Below are positions 5,693 through 12,516 of a DNA stretch of 23,257 nt, in pieces. Every line of letters starts with the position of its first letter. Within the stretch, counting starts at the first letter, position 1. The translations under genes were made by a program, and so were the position numbers. The DNA comes from a virus: positions 1-23,257 of IMG/VR virus record IMGVR_UViG_3300000405_000056, one strand, 5' to 3'. The notes below the pieces were generated by a model. The model had not been told where the DNA came from and did not search any database. It was given only the letters and a program-made list of their open reading frames with translations.

Positions 5693-5956
5693 ATGGTGAA
5701 AGTAAAAGACAGATATATAGGGTTAACCATTCATTCGGACAAGATAGGATGGGTTAAAGTGAGCAAAGATAGTGCCGAACTATTAACTAAATTAGGGCGA
5801 CTAGAATTGCTGGATGGTCTTGAAGATATTCATAATTCAGACCCTAAAGATGAATTGAAGTTAAAGGATTTGAGAAGTCAAGCAAAGAAGCTTGACGGGT
5901 ACAATTCCAAAATGACACGATCCGAACTTAAGACATTGATTGATGTTAATGCTTAA
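5693..5956 (+). CDS. Hypothetical head-module protein with SAP/HeH-like C-terminus, 87 aa
   Basis: Function not known. The N-terminal half is short-strand-like and matches small proteins between capsid and portal genes in related phages. The C-terminal 35 residues (LKDLRSQAKKLDG, then KMTRSELKTLID) fit the helix-extended-helix pattern of SAP/LEM/Rho-N-like mini-domains, which often bind nucleic acid. It starts just after a terminator, so it needs readthrough or a separate start. It overlaps the next gene by 14 bp, suggesting translational coupling. Confidence 0.6.
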   Translation: MVKVKDRYIGLTIHSDKIGWVKVSKDSAELLTKLGRLELLDGLEDIHNSDPKDELKLKDLRSQAKKLDGYNSKMTRSELKTLIDVNA

Positions 5957-6311
5957 TCTTGACGAGGTGAACACCTTAGACGTCGTATGTAGTGACCTCA
6001 CAACAATTAATGAACCTATATTCTTGTGGCGAATATTGAACAAAGTCACAAAAGTAGAACATCTAATTGAATTGATAAATGAAGTGCCGTTAAATCATAG
6101 ATTTGATAAATTCAAATTGGATTTACCGAATGATTTGGATTTAAAATCAGGTGAATACGAATGGTACATTTACCAATCAGCATTAACAGGAGATGTAAAT
6201 TACAGCGACATGAATTTACTTTCAAGTGGGGATTTAAAAATTAATACTAACTTTGAAATAAATAAGTCTTATGAGCCAATCGGAGGAAGTGACAAGGAGT
6301 ACAATGGATAG
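5943..6311 (+). CDS. Hypothetical beta-rich protein, about 122 aa
   Basis: No named family. The pattern of short strands ending in a GEYEWYIYQSAL-type motif and a late SSGDLKI segment resembles a small beta-sandwich protein recurrent next to portal genes in Bacteroidetes phages, where it is unannotated. I start at ATG 5943 (another ATG at 5949); the frame can also be opened three bases earlier at TTG 5940. It overlaps both neighbours by a few bases and is thus tightly coupled between the 87 aa gene and the portal. A virion or assembly role is inferred from position only. Confidence 0.6.
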   Translation: MLMLNLDEVNTLDVVCSDLTTINEPIFLWRILNKVTKVEHLIELINEVPLNHRFDKFKLDLPNDLDLKSGEYEWYIYQSALTGDVNYSDMNLLSSGDLKINTNFEINKSYEPIGGSDKEYNG

Positions 6312-8250
6312 AGTTAGTTATGTTAAGATGGCTAAGAAGAAGTCGTCAGCTATACGGCTGGCGACGGAGTCGGATAATAAAAATAGTGACACGGTGAATT
6401 GGGGCCGTAAAAATGAATACCCATACTATTTAAATTATCTCGCCGCTTCTAATCCAATTCATTCGGGAATACTTCGAGCAAAGACAGTCTTCACCGTATC
6501 AGGTGGGTTGATTTATGAGGGTAAGCAAGAAGATAGATTTGAGCTATTTTTCAAAAATAAGAAGTCAAAACATTCAGATAAAAATTTAGAAGATTTAGTC
6601 AAAGATATTTCAGTCAATTATGAAATATCAAACATCTTTGTATTCAGAGTCCTATTCAATGTTGTAGGAATCAAGACCTACAAGAAGTTAGAGGTTATAC
6701 CATTTGAGAAAGTACGCTTTGAGATTGCATATGACGAGCAGAACAATGCTATTGCGACTGGCAACATAAAAATATCTGATAATTGGCTAGATTTGAAGCA
6801 GCCAACTAAGATCTTAATGCCATTTGACAAGTCAGATCCAGATCAGCTTGAGTGTTACGTAATGCACATGGAGGAAAGTGGGCAATCGTTAGACGAAAAG
6901 GGCAAGGTCAGCTCTAGTTTTTATCCTGAACCTCTATATTCAGGGGCAATAATTTCTATAGATACGCTTATTCAAGTAGGGAAGCACGGTAATTCAGAGA
7001 TACACAATGGGTTTTCGCTGGGAACTTTAGTATATTTGGCTGGCGGTAAGATTATTGACCCGAAAGTTAAGCGAGAGTTTGAAGATGATTTGACAAATAG
7101 TACTACTGGCGCAGAAAATGCGGGCGGTAATATGATAGTATACGGCAACGGGCAAGATGAAAGACCAACAATTATAAGTTTGTCAGGAAATAACCTTCCA
7201 GATAGGTATGTGATTACTAAGAAGGGGGCGGAAGAATCAATAATACACGCTCATCAAGTTGTCGTACCTACCTTATTTGGAGTTAAACAGGAAGGCTCAT
7301 TTAACGCAAGCGAATTAGAGGTTGGTTACGCTATAATGCAGGCTAATTATTTCACAGGCAGAAGGGATGCAATACTATCGGTACTCAACTGGATAATGAA
7401 TGACATTGCAGGTATTGAGGGATCAATTGCTTTCGGTGAAGTTCAATTGAATTTAGAGAATCAAGTTGCGACGGATGATGCGAGCAAGACGGGTCAAGCC
7501 CTTAATGCTATGTCGCCTTTAGTTGCTAATAAAGTACTGAGCTCAATGACGGCGAACGAAATTAGAGCCTTGGCAATCTTAAAGCCAAAAGAAGGTGGTG
7601 ATGAATTACCCTCTTTGTCAAAGGATGGCGCACAAACAGAGATGTCAAAAGAGGTTAAAGATGAATTTATCGAAAGGTTCAAGAAGTTTGGAGTTGAAAA
7701 ATCAAGCATTACCGAAATTTTCTCAACGCAATTAATCGACGGCACTCAAGAGGGAGAGCAGATATTCATGGATGAGTTTAAAAAAGCTGCATTCCAAGCT
7801 TTAAGTGAAAATGGTCAGCGCACTTTGGAGTTAATAAAAGACAACGAAAACTTTAATAATATTCGCAAAACATTAGATATTTCAAGTGTCGATTTAGCTA
7901 AGATTTATGGTGATTTGATTCAAAAAGGATTAATCACTAAAGATGGAGTTGTGACTACTGAAGGCAACAGACAGATAGCAATTAATGATGTTACCTCTTT
8001 ACAAGTTATGTATGGTTATCGTCTTAGATTTGACGCTCCCAAATTACAAGTAGGTGGTAAGAGCCGTGAATTTTGTCAAGTATTGATAGGTGCTAATAGG
8101 TTGTACACGAGGTCAGATATCGAAAGAATTAGCGGAGTAGAGGGGTATGATGTATTCGCATATAGAGGTGGTTGGTATCACAATCCTAATTCAGGAAAGA
8201 ATGAACCAGGATGTCGTCACGAATGGTATCAAGTTGTAACATTTAAATAA
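6304..8250 (+). CDS. Portal protein with MuF-like C-terminal domain
   Basis: Likely portal: the dodecameric ring at the head vertex through which DNA enters. Residues about 20-400 fit a Bacteroidetes-type portal (WGRKNEYPYYLNYLAASN, then NPIHSGILRAKTVFTVSGG near the start; a VPTLFGVKQEGSFNASELE segment near 320-345). Residues about 470-560 are helical, with a winged-helix-like section. The end (SREFCQVLIGANRLYTRSD ... CRHEW) has the FC...CRHEW signature of MuF/SPP1 gp7-type head-morphogenesis domains, suggesting a portal-MuF fusion. ATG 6304 (648 aa) is preferred: an AAGGAG run lies four bases upstream and overlap with the previous gene is only eight bases. ATG 6271 would add 11 residues. Confidence 0.75.
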   Translation: MDRVSYVKMAKKKSSAIRLATESDNKNSDTVNWGRKNEYPYYLNYLAASNPIHSGILRAKTVFTVSGGLIYEGKQEDRFELFFKNKKSKHSDKNLEDLVKDISVNYEISNIFVFRVLFNVVGIKTYKKLEVIPFEKVRFEIAYDEQNNAIATGNIKISDNWLDLKQPTKILMPFDKSDPDQLECYVMHMEESGQSLDEKGKVSSSFYPEPLYSGAIISIDTLIQVGKHGNSEIHNGFSLGTLVYLAGGKIIDPKVKREFEDDLTNSTTGAENAGGNMIVYGNGQDERPTIISLSGNNLPDRYVITKKGAEESIIHAHQVVVPTLFGVKQEGSFNASELEVGYAIMQANYFTGRRDAILSVLNWIMNDIAGIEGSIAFGEVQLNLENQVATDDASKTGQALNAMSPLVANKVLSSMTANEIRALAILKPKEGGDELPSLSKDGAQTEMSKEVKDEFIERFKKFGVEKSSITEIFSTQLIDGTQEGEQIFMDEFKKAAFQALSENGQRTLELIKDNENFNNIRKTLDISSVDLAKIYGDLIQKGLITKDGVVTTEGNRQIAINDVTSLQVMYGYRLRFDAPKLQVGGKSREFCQVLIGANRLYTRSDIERISGVEGYDVFAYRGGWYHNPNSGKNEPGCRHEWYQVVTFK

Positions 8251-8257
8251 TAAGAAG

Positions 8258-8776
8258 ATGGGCGCATTAGACATAACATATTTATTAACTCCTAAGGTGT
8301 GGGGTGAATATGGATTCACCGACATCAACACAGACACTAAGAAGTTACTCCCTATAATTAGGGATGTTCAGGCTCGAATTGTGGAATCTGTAATCGGAAA
8401 GAATCTATACGATAAATTTATAGAAGATATTGACGCAGGCACACCAATAGTCGGGCTTTACAAGGAGTGCTTAGACAAGTATATATTACCTATGATGATA
8501 GCTTATTGTGATTATAAGGCAACTTGGCACACGACATATCAGATAACCAATAAGACGACAGGGCGCAACCGTGACGAGCATATTGAGCCTAATGATGTAA
8601 ATCAGAACAACGATTTGAGGAATGAATTAATCAAGACCGCAAAGTCTTACGAGAAAAAATTAAAAAATTGGCTATGTGACAATACGCAGAAGATTGAAGA
8701 GTTACGCATTGAGGGTTGTTCCGGTTCGGATTTAAGTCAAAGCAATGATTATTTTAATTCAATCGGGATATTTTAA
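8258..8776 (+). CDS. Head-tail connector-like protein, 172 aa
   Basis: Probably a head-completion or adaptor protein. It lies seven bases after the portal gene and is all-helical, with a N-terminal segment (LLPIIRDVQARIVESVIGKNLYDK) typical of the DUF6712 / gp6-like connector group of Bacteroidetes phages. The middle (YILPMMIAYCDYKATW) is a hydrophobic helix and the C-terminus is Ser/Asn-rich. In gp6-like proteins this fold makes a ring below the portal. Assignment rests on recalled sequence pattern and position. Confidence 0.6.
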   Translation: MGALDITYLLTPKVWGEYGFTDINTDTKKLLPIIRDVQARIVESVIGKNLYDKFIEDIDAGTPIVGLYKECLDKYILPMMIAYCDYKATWHTTYQITNKTTGRNRDEHIEPNDVNQNNDLRNELIKTAKSYEKKLKNWLCDNTQKIEELRIEGCSGSDLSQSNDYFNSIGIF

Positions 8777-8779
8777 GAA

Positions 8780-8869
8780 ATGAGAGTGAGCGAAAAAGCA
8801 AAGGAGAAAGTCAAGGTAGCTGCAGCAAAAGTAAAGAAGTCTGTAGCGGATAAAAAGAGGATCAAATGA
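8780..8869 (+). CDS. Tiny Lys/Ala-rich basic peptide, 29 aa
   Basis: ATG 8780 opens three bases after the previous stop and ends in TGA overlapping the next ATG (ATGA at 8866-8869). The 29-residue product is about one third lysine with many alanines and valines, predicted as one amphipathic basic helix. The tight start-stop coupling on both sides argues that it is translated. Its charge suggests nucleic-acid or membrane contact, or it may simply couple translation of its neighbours. Confidence 0.55.
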   Translation: MRVSEKAKEKVKVAAAKVKKSVADKKRIK

Positions 8870-9366
8870 TAAATGCAGATGTAACACTTATAAGGCTTAT
8901 AGCTGAGTTCAAGGAGTTTTCCGATAAGCACGGTATGCTTAATGATTTCTTTGGTTACGGACAATTTCTGCAGCTATCAATGGAGGGTAGGCGAGACTAT
9001 CCAGCAATGGTTATAAATGTAACTGCGGCACCTTCCGATACTTGGTATTTCAACTTTCAATTAGAGGTGATGGTGTTGGATTGGATGCAAGACGATCAGA
9101 GCAATCGGACTAGGTTAATGTCAGATACACGTCAGATATTGAACGACCTAGAGGAGACAATACGCTATTCGAATAGGTGGCAATCATTTAGCAAGTTGGA
9201 AGGTCAAGTAAATTGCCAACCTGCCATAGAAAAGGGTCGAGACAAATCATTTGGTTGGATAGCTACATTCACCTTAAAATTAAAGAAAAGACACGGTATA
9301 TGTGACCTAAAGACTTTACTTCCAACTTATGACTTCGAAAAGGGCATTTATGACGATTTAATTTAA
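8866..9366 (+). CDS. Neck or tail-completion-like protein, 166 aa
   Basis: Function inferred from position downstream of the connector gene and upstream of the lysis genes. It is mixed alpha/beta with a strand-rich centre (YPAMVINVTAAPSDTWYFNF, then QLEVMVLDWMQDDQSNR). This order of a helical start followed by paired strands resembles small tail-completion or stopper proteins, but no named family was recognised. It is coupled to the preceding 29 aa gene by an ATGA overlap. Confidence 0.55.
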   Translation: MINADVTLIRLIAEFKEFSDKHGMLNDFFGYGQFLQLSMEGRRDYPAMVINVTAAPSDTWYFNFQLEVMVLDWMQDDQSNRTRLMSDTRQILNDLEETIRYSNRWQSFSKLEGQVNCQPAIEKGRDKSFGWIATFTLKLKKRHGICDLKTLLPTYDFEKGIYDDLI

Positions 9367-9376
9367 CCTAAAACTT

Positions 9377-9583
9377 ATGAACGGAAACGAATTTATATTA
9401 AATTTAATTAACATCTCACCAGCTCTAGGAGTATTGGTGTGGGTGGTAATTTATTTTAAGGGGCAAATCAAAGATAAAGACTTGTTAATTAAGGCTTTAA
9501 ATGAAGAATCTCGTACAGCTCTTAGAGATGCCTATAAGCATATGAGCGATATAAACGAAACGCTAAAAGAGTTTTTAAAATGA
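9377..9583 (+). CDS. Single-pass membrane protein, holin candidate, 68 aa
   Basis: Residues about 13-28 (SPALGVLVWVVIYF) form one transmembrane helix. The rest is a charged, coiled-coil-like cytoplasmic tail (KDKDLLIKALNEESRTALRD). Size, single helix and a charged tail resemble BhlA/UviB-type holin-like proteins. It lies one gene upstream of the endopeptidase and starts the lysis cassette, so a holin or holin-modulator role is likely but not certain. It overlaps the following 54 aa gene by ATGA. Confidence 0.6.
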   Translation: MNGNEFILNLINISPALGVLVWVVIYFKGQIKDKDLLIKALNEESRTALRDAYKHMSDINETLKEFLK

Positions 9584-9744
9584 GTCCACAACAAAGAAAA
9601 AAGAAGTCTGCTATTCTAACGAATAAGCTAGTATTAGACTCAATGCGTCAAATTATGGACGAGAATAGCCGTATGTTAAAAGAATTGCTTAACCAAGGTA
9701 AATTTATATATGTTGGAGATGCTCAAACTAACCAAACGAAATAA
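9580..9744 (+). CDS. Small basic hypothetical protein in lysis cassette, 54 aa
   Basis: Starts in the ATGA that ends the holin candidate and ends in the TAATG that opens the endopeptidase gene, so all three are translationally coupled. The N-terminus is basic (SPQQRKKKSAILTNK), followed by one helix (DSMRQIMDENSRMLKELL). No membrane segment is predicted. Its location between holin candidate and endolysin suggests a lysis accessory function, but nothing in the sequence proves it. Confidence 0.6.
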   Translation: MSPQQRKKKSAILTNKLVLDSMRQIMDENSRMLKELLNQGKFIYVGDAQTNQTK

Positions 9745-10214
9745 TGTACGATCAATTAACAATCGAAAGAATCGGCTTTGCTCACCCACGGATTAGGGTG
9801 GAATTGGAAAACTATTACTTAGAGATAAACAAGAAACTACCTAAAGGTGTGCGCTTGCGATTCTCTTCTGTTTACAGAACAAATAAAGAACAGGATGCTT
9901 TGTACGCTAAAAGACCAAAAGTAACCAACGCTAAGGGTGGCCAGTCCATTCATAATTATGGTCTTGCATTCGATATTGCTATCCTATTCGATTTGGACGG
10001 CAACGGCACATTCGAGACCGCCTCATGGAAGCAAGACAAATACTTTAAATTGGTTGTTGATTTCTTTAAATCTAAGGGCTACACATGGGGTGGTGATTGG
10101 AGTTCGTTCAAGGATAATCCACATTTTCAAAAAGATTACGGATATAACTGGAGAGCTTTACAACTTTTACATGTATTGATGGATGATAACGGTATAAATT
10201 ACCCTGTTTTATGA
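9744..10214 (+). CDS. M15-family peptidoglycan endopeptidase (endolysin)
   Basis: A zinc D,D- or L,D-peptidase of the M15 / VanY-CwlK type that cleaves peptide cross-links in the host cell wall at lysis. Zinc ligands are visible as H70 and D77 in SIHNYGLAFD, and H127 in NPHFQ; D124 is the expected catalytic acid. The upstream SSVYRTNKEQ block is the family's substrate-side motif. At 156 aa it is a single catalytic domain without a cell-wall-binding extension. No signal peptide is seen, so it needs the upstream holin candidate for export. It overlaps the lipoprotein gene by four bases, completing a lysis cassette. Confidence 0.85.
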   Translation: MYDQLTIERIGFAHPRIRVELENYYLEINKKLPKGVRLRFSSVYRTNKEQDALYAKRPKVTNAKGGQSIHNYGLAFDIAILFDLDGNGTFETASWKQDKYFKLVVDFFKSKGYTWGGDWSSFKDNPHFQKDYGYNWRALQLLHVLMDDNGINYPVL

Positions 10215-10615
10215 GATATTTAATAATCATTTTATCTGTATTACTTTCCTCTTGCTCCGCTCAATGGCATCTAAGAAAAGCAATAGAAAAGGATCCTTCA
10301 ATCTTAAATATAGACACATTAACCGTAATCGACACAGTTACATTCATAACTAATGAAGTTCAAGTGGATAGCGTATTTAAGCTCACTGCTGACACGGTTG
10401 TGATTCGTAAAGACAATCTAACCATCAAACACTATTACAGCCGTGACAGCGTATTTATATGGGGCGAGTGCGCTAGTGATACCATTTACAGAGTTCGAGA
10501 AGTTAAAGTGCCATATCAACAATTAATTTACAAAGAAAAATTTATCCCGAATTGGATTTATCTATTAGTTATATTCGGGCTAATTGTGCTTTTCGTTCGC
10601 AAAGCACTAAAATAA
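10211..10615 (+). CDS. Lipoprotein with C-terminal transmembrane helix, u-spanin candidate, 134 aa
   Basis: The N-terminus is a short lipoprotein signal peptide ending in LLSSC, with the lipidated Cys at residue 15. The middle is strand-rich and polar, suited to the periplasm. Residues about 112-131 (IPNWIYLLVIFGLIVLF) form a transmembrane helix followed by a basic tail. An outer-membrane lipid anchor plus inner-membrane helix in one chain is the architecture of unimolecular spanins (phage T1 gp11 type), which fuse the two membranes in the last step of lysis. Position right after the endopeptidase supports this. An Rz1-like role with a partner elsewhere is the alternative. Confidence 0.65.
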   Translation: MRYLIIILSVLLSSCSAQWHLRKAIEKDPSILNIDTLTVIDTVTFITNEVQVDSVFKLTADTVVIRKDNLTIKHYYSRDSVFIWGECASDTIYRVREVKVPYQQLIYKEKFIPNWIYLLVIFGLIVLFVRKALK

Positions 10616-10633
10616 GTTAACTTATTTCATATT

Positions 10634-10659
10634 AAGACCTCCGTATCTACGGGGGTCTT
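10634..10659 (+). terminator. Intrinsic terminator ending the structural and lysis block
   Basis: AAGACCTCCGTA pairs with TACGGGGGTCTT around a two-base loop, with one G.U pair, followed by CTTGTTT. An 18-bp perfect palindrome AAATAAGTTAACTTATTT at 10610-10627 covers the stop codon just before it. Together they close the head-lysis transcription unit. Confidence 0.8.
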
Positions 10660-10667
10660 CTTGTTTA

Positions 10668-10733
10668 TGTTAAATTATTAACGTAATTTAATTACATTAA
10701 TAGTTGTAATTGTTATAATTGTTATTAACTTTG
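10668..10733 (+). promoter_or_regulatory. Phage promoter P1 with box A operator and box B
   Basis: Box A, TGTTAAATTATTAACGTAAT (10668-10687), contains a GTTAA-4-TTAAC inverted repeat and recurs exactly at 15635 and 21496. Box B, ATTGTTATAAT (10709-10719), starts 41 bp later. The -7 element TAACTTTG (10726-10733) starts 17 bp after box B. A TTG at 10704-10706 with 19 bp to the -7 fits a standard Bacteroidetes -33. From box A to box B the sequence matches P3 (52 nt) with three mismatches. It drives the unit starting at 10772. Confidence 0.75.
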
Positions 10734-10771
10734 TCGGGTAGCAATTAAGTTACTAAAATAAAAACAATAAA

Positions 10772-11221
10772 ATGGAAAATTTAAAAAATGGATTTTACTT
10801 CGAGACATCTAAAGAAAATGCAGAAGTATTTGCAAACGGGTTTTATTTCAAAAAAGGAAGAGACAATTCAACTGATAACACGCACGTATTGAGTGTTGGG
10901 ATTGTTCAGAATGGTATATTAGTAAACGAGAATTGGACGGGTAGTATGACTGGTTGTAAATTTACCTCTAAATTTTTCTGTAATGATGCGGTAAGCATCA
11001 CTCAAAAAATGGACACGAAAAGTTTAAACGAAAAAATTGAACAAGCCGTAAAAAATATTGGCGGAACAGTATCATTCAATCAATTTGGAGAGATAATAAA
11101 ACTAACACATCAAGGAGATAAAATTCTTTACTATCGCATTAAATTCTTTCTTTTTCTCATTGATAATAGAATGAAAGTAGCAACAATTCAGGATAAATTA
11201 ATGCAAGCTATTAATCACTAA
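10772..11221 (+). CDS. Hypothetical protein, 149 aa
   Basis: First gene after promoter P1. No named family. It is mixed alpha/beta with several Phe-rich segments (NGFYFETSKENAEVFANGFY, where NGFYF is nearly repeated) and a C-terminal hydrophobic strand (YYRIKFFLFLI). No signal peptide. Its start context resembles those at 11234 and 21595. As the first gene of the non-structural block it may be an early host-takeover protein; that is inference. Confidence 0.55.
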   Translation: MENLKNGFYFETSKENAEVFANGFYFKKGRDNSTDNTHVLSVGIVQNGILVNENWTGSMTGCKFTSKFFCNDAVSITQKMDTKSLNEKIEQAVKNIGGTVSFNQFGEIIKLTHQGDKILYYRIKFFLFLIDNRMKVATIQDKLMQAINH

Positions 11222-11233
11222 AAAAATAAGAAA

Positions 11234-11545
11234 ATGGAAAATTTTAGATCACAACAGTACAAGGTTACTCCTCGAGATGTAGCAATGGCTTATGAATTAT
11301 TTGGCGGCGAGTTTTTAGTTTTAAAAAATATTGAGTTTAAATTCAAAAGTCAAGGACATTACACGCTTATAGGCTTGTTTGAATTAGATGATGAGACGAT
11401 TGAAAAGAGAGTAGTTATAACCAATATGAATTTGGCTGATGCTTGGAAAAGTGGCATGATAGACCAATACGAGGATGGAGAGGATGGTTTTAACAACTGG
11501 GATGAGGTTGTCGAAACAGTGTTATGTAAATTTGACATCTGTTAA
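11234..11545 (+). CDS. Hypothetical protein, 103 aa
   Basis: No recognised domain. It is acidic and soluble, with a strand-helix pattern and a C-terminal DEVVETVLCKFDIC segment. The nucleotides around the start, TAAGAAAATGGAAAATTTT, are identical to those of the gene at 21595, suggesting a shared initiation context. It lies 12 bp after the 149 aa gene and is probably co-transcribed from P1. Confidence 0.55.
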   Translation: MENFRSQQYKVTPRDVAMAYELFGGEFLVLKNIEFKFKSQGHYTLIGLFELDDETIEKRVVITNMNLADAWKSGMIDQYEDGEDGFNNWDEVVETVLCKFDIC

Positions 11546-11547
11546 TT

Positions 11548-11844
11548 ATGACAAGGGAAGAATACATAGTAAAACAATCAAAAGAACTCTTAAGACTAGT
11601 TAGACAAAGAAAGAAGCTGAACGCAAGAGTTACACTTCATGACCAGATGAGTTCTAAGGCATTTGATAAGCTTAACACGGATATACATTGGCTATGCATG
11701 AATATAGACAAGACACGTGAGCGCATTGGCTACGTGCTAGGTTATTTAACCCTATTAGAATTGCGAGACGAATATCAACCGAGCGGATGGACTAAGTATA
11801 AAGGCATCAAGGGCGAGATGCTGACATTAAATTTTAGCGAATAA
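11548..11844 (+). CDS. Helical hypothetical protein, 98 aa
   Basis: Starts two bases after the preceding stop. It is mostly helical, with a basic N-terminal coiled-coil-like segment (KELLRLVRQRKKLNARVTL) and a second helix (YVLGYLTLLELRDEYQP). Its last residues, NFSE, are encoded within the repeated TAAATTTTAGCGAATAATTAA sequence that recurs at 12428 and 13074, so the duplication described downstream begins inside its 3' end. Function unknown. Confidence 0.6.
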   Translation: MTREEYIVKQSKELLRLVRQRKKLNARVTLHDQMSSKAFDKLNTDIHWLCMNIDKTRERIGYVLGYLTLLELRDEYQPSGWTKYKGIKGEMLTLNFSE

Positions 11845-11916
11845 TTAAATTTATGATACAAATTACAAATGAATGCAACATGGAGCTGATGAGCCGATAC
11901 CCTGATAATTATTTTG
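11828..11916 (+). repeat. Direct repeat copy 1 (89 bp)
   Basis: This 89-bp stretch is identical to 12428-12516, exactly 600 bp away. It comprises the end of the 98 aa gene, the untranslated leader and the first 21 codons of the methyltransferase. After this point the two copies diverge abruptly. Confidence 0.95.
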
Positions 11917-11978
11917 GTTTATACGAGTTTGAAAATATAGAGCTTCAAAATAAATTTAATGTTATAGAAATACTATAA
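11853..11978 (+). pseudogene. Truncated methyltransferase 5' end fused to foreign tail, 41 aa
   Basis: The first 21 codons are identical to the methyltransferase at 12453. It then switches at 11917 to 20 unrelated codons ending in QNKFNVIEIL and stops in TAATG, overlapping the start of the 140 aa gene. It lacks the DPPY catalytic motif and everything after it, so it cannot be a methyltransferase. The unrelated tail may be the surviving C-terminus of a gene that normally precedes the 140 aa gene. It could still be translated, which would couple the 140 aa gene to the old methyltransferase start. Confidence 0.75.
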
Positions 11979-12400
11979 TGGAAAAAGTAAAAGGCATATC
12001 AATAAAGTCCGATTGGCTAAATGATTTAGTCAAAGTAAGTGACCTCATATATTATGATGGCCCTTTGCTTTCTCATTATCAAAGTCTATCAGGCGAAGAT
12101 TATCTATTTTATTGGGTCGATACAGATGATACCTACAATAGATGGCTTATTGTTAACATAAGCATTGTTAAACTACAAGATTACCTCAATCGTAAAATTT
12201 CACTTTTAAACCTTATCACAGAATTAGATAATGGTTTAGTTTATAAGGTAGATATAGATAAGAATATTCAATATCACAATTTCGAGTTACTATACATTTA
12301 TGAATTACCCGAAACCTATTTACCCACAAAGAATATTGTTGACGTAGGTAACAAAAGATATAATAATCACATTAAGCAAAAAACTATATTTGATGTGTAG
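11978..12400 (+). CDS. DUF6575-like accessory protein, 140 aa
   Basis: The pattern YYDGPLLSHYQS, then LFYWVDTDDTYNRWLIV, and LNRKISLLNLITEL resembles a small uncharacterised family (DUF6575-like) known from scattered bacterial and mobile-element genomes. It is soluble with no catalytic motif I can name. It sits inside a methyltransferase duplication and is flanked by repeats, so it was probably inserted as an accessory (moron-type) gene. A TATATTTG at 12385-12392 inside its 3' end could serve as a -7 element for the methyltransferase downstream. Function unknown. Confidence 0.6.
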   Translation: MEKVKGISIKSDWLNDLVKVSDLIYYDGPLLSHYQSLSGEDYLFYWVDTDDTYNRWLIVNISIVKLQDYLNRKISLLNLITELDNGLVYKVDIDKNIQYHNFELLYIYELPETYLPTKNIVDVGNKRYNNHIKQKTIFDV

Positions 12401-12407
12401 ATAATTA

Positions 12408-12448
12408 TAACTATATTTTAATAGCGGTAAATTTTAGCGAATAATTAA
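12408..12448 (+). repeat. Repeat marking the end of duplicated unit 1 (41 bp)
   Basis: Identical to 13054-13094, which follows the intact methyltransferase gene. It includes TATATTTTAATAGCGG and the TAAATTTTAGCGAATAATTAA core. It shows that the DNA after the 140 aa gene is the original 3' flank of a methyltransferase copy. Confidence 0.9.
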
Positions 12449-12516
12449 ATTTATGATACAAATTACAAATGAATGCAACATGGAGCTGATGAGCCGATAC
12501 CCTGATAATTATTTTG
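12428..12516 (+). repeat. Direct repeat copy 2 (89 bp)
   Basis: Identical to 11828-11916. Here the repeat runs into the intact methyltransferase coding sequence, so this is the functional copy. Confidence 0.95.
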
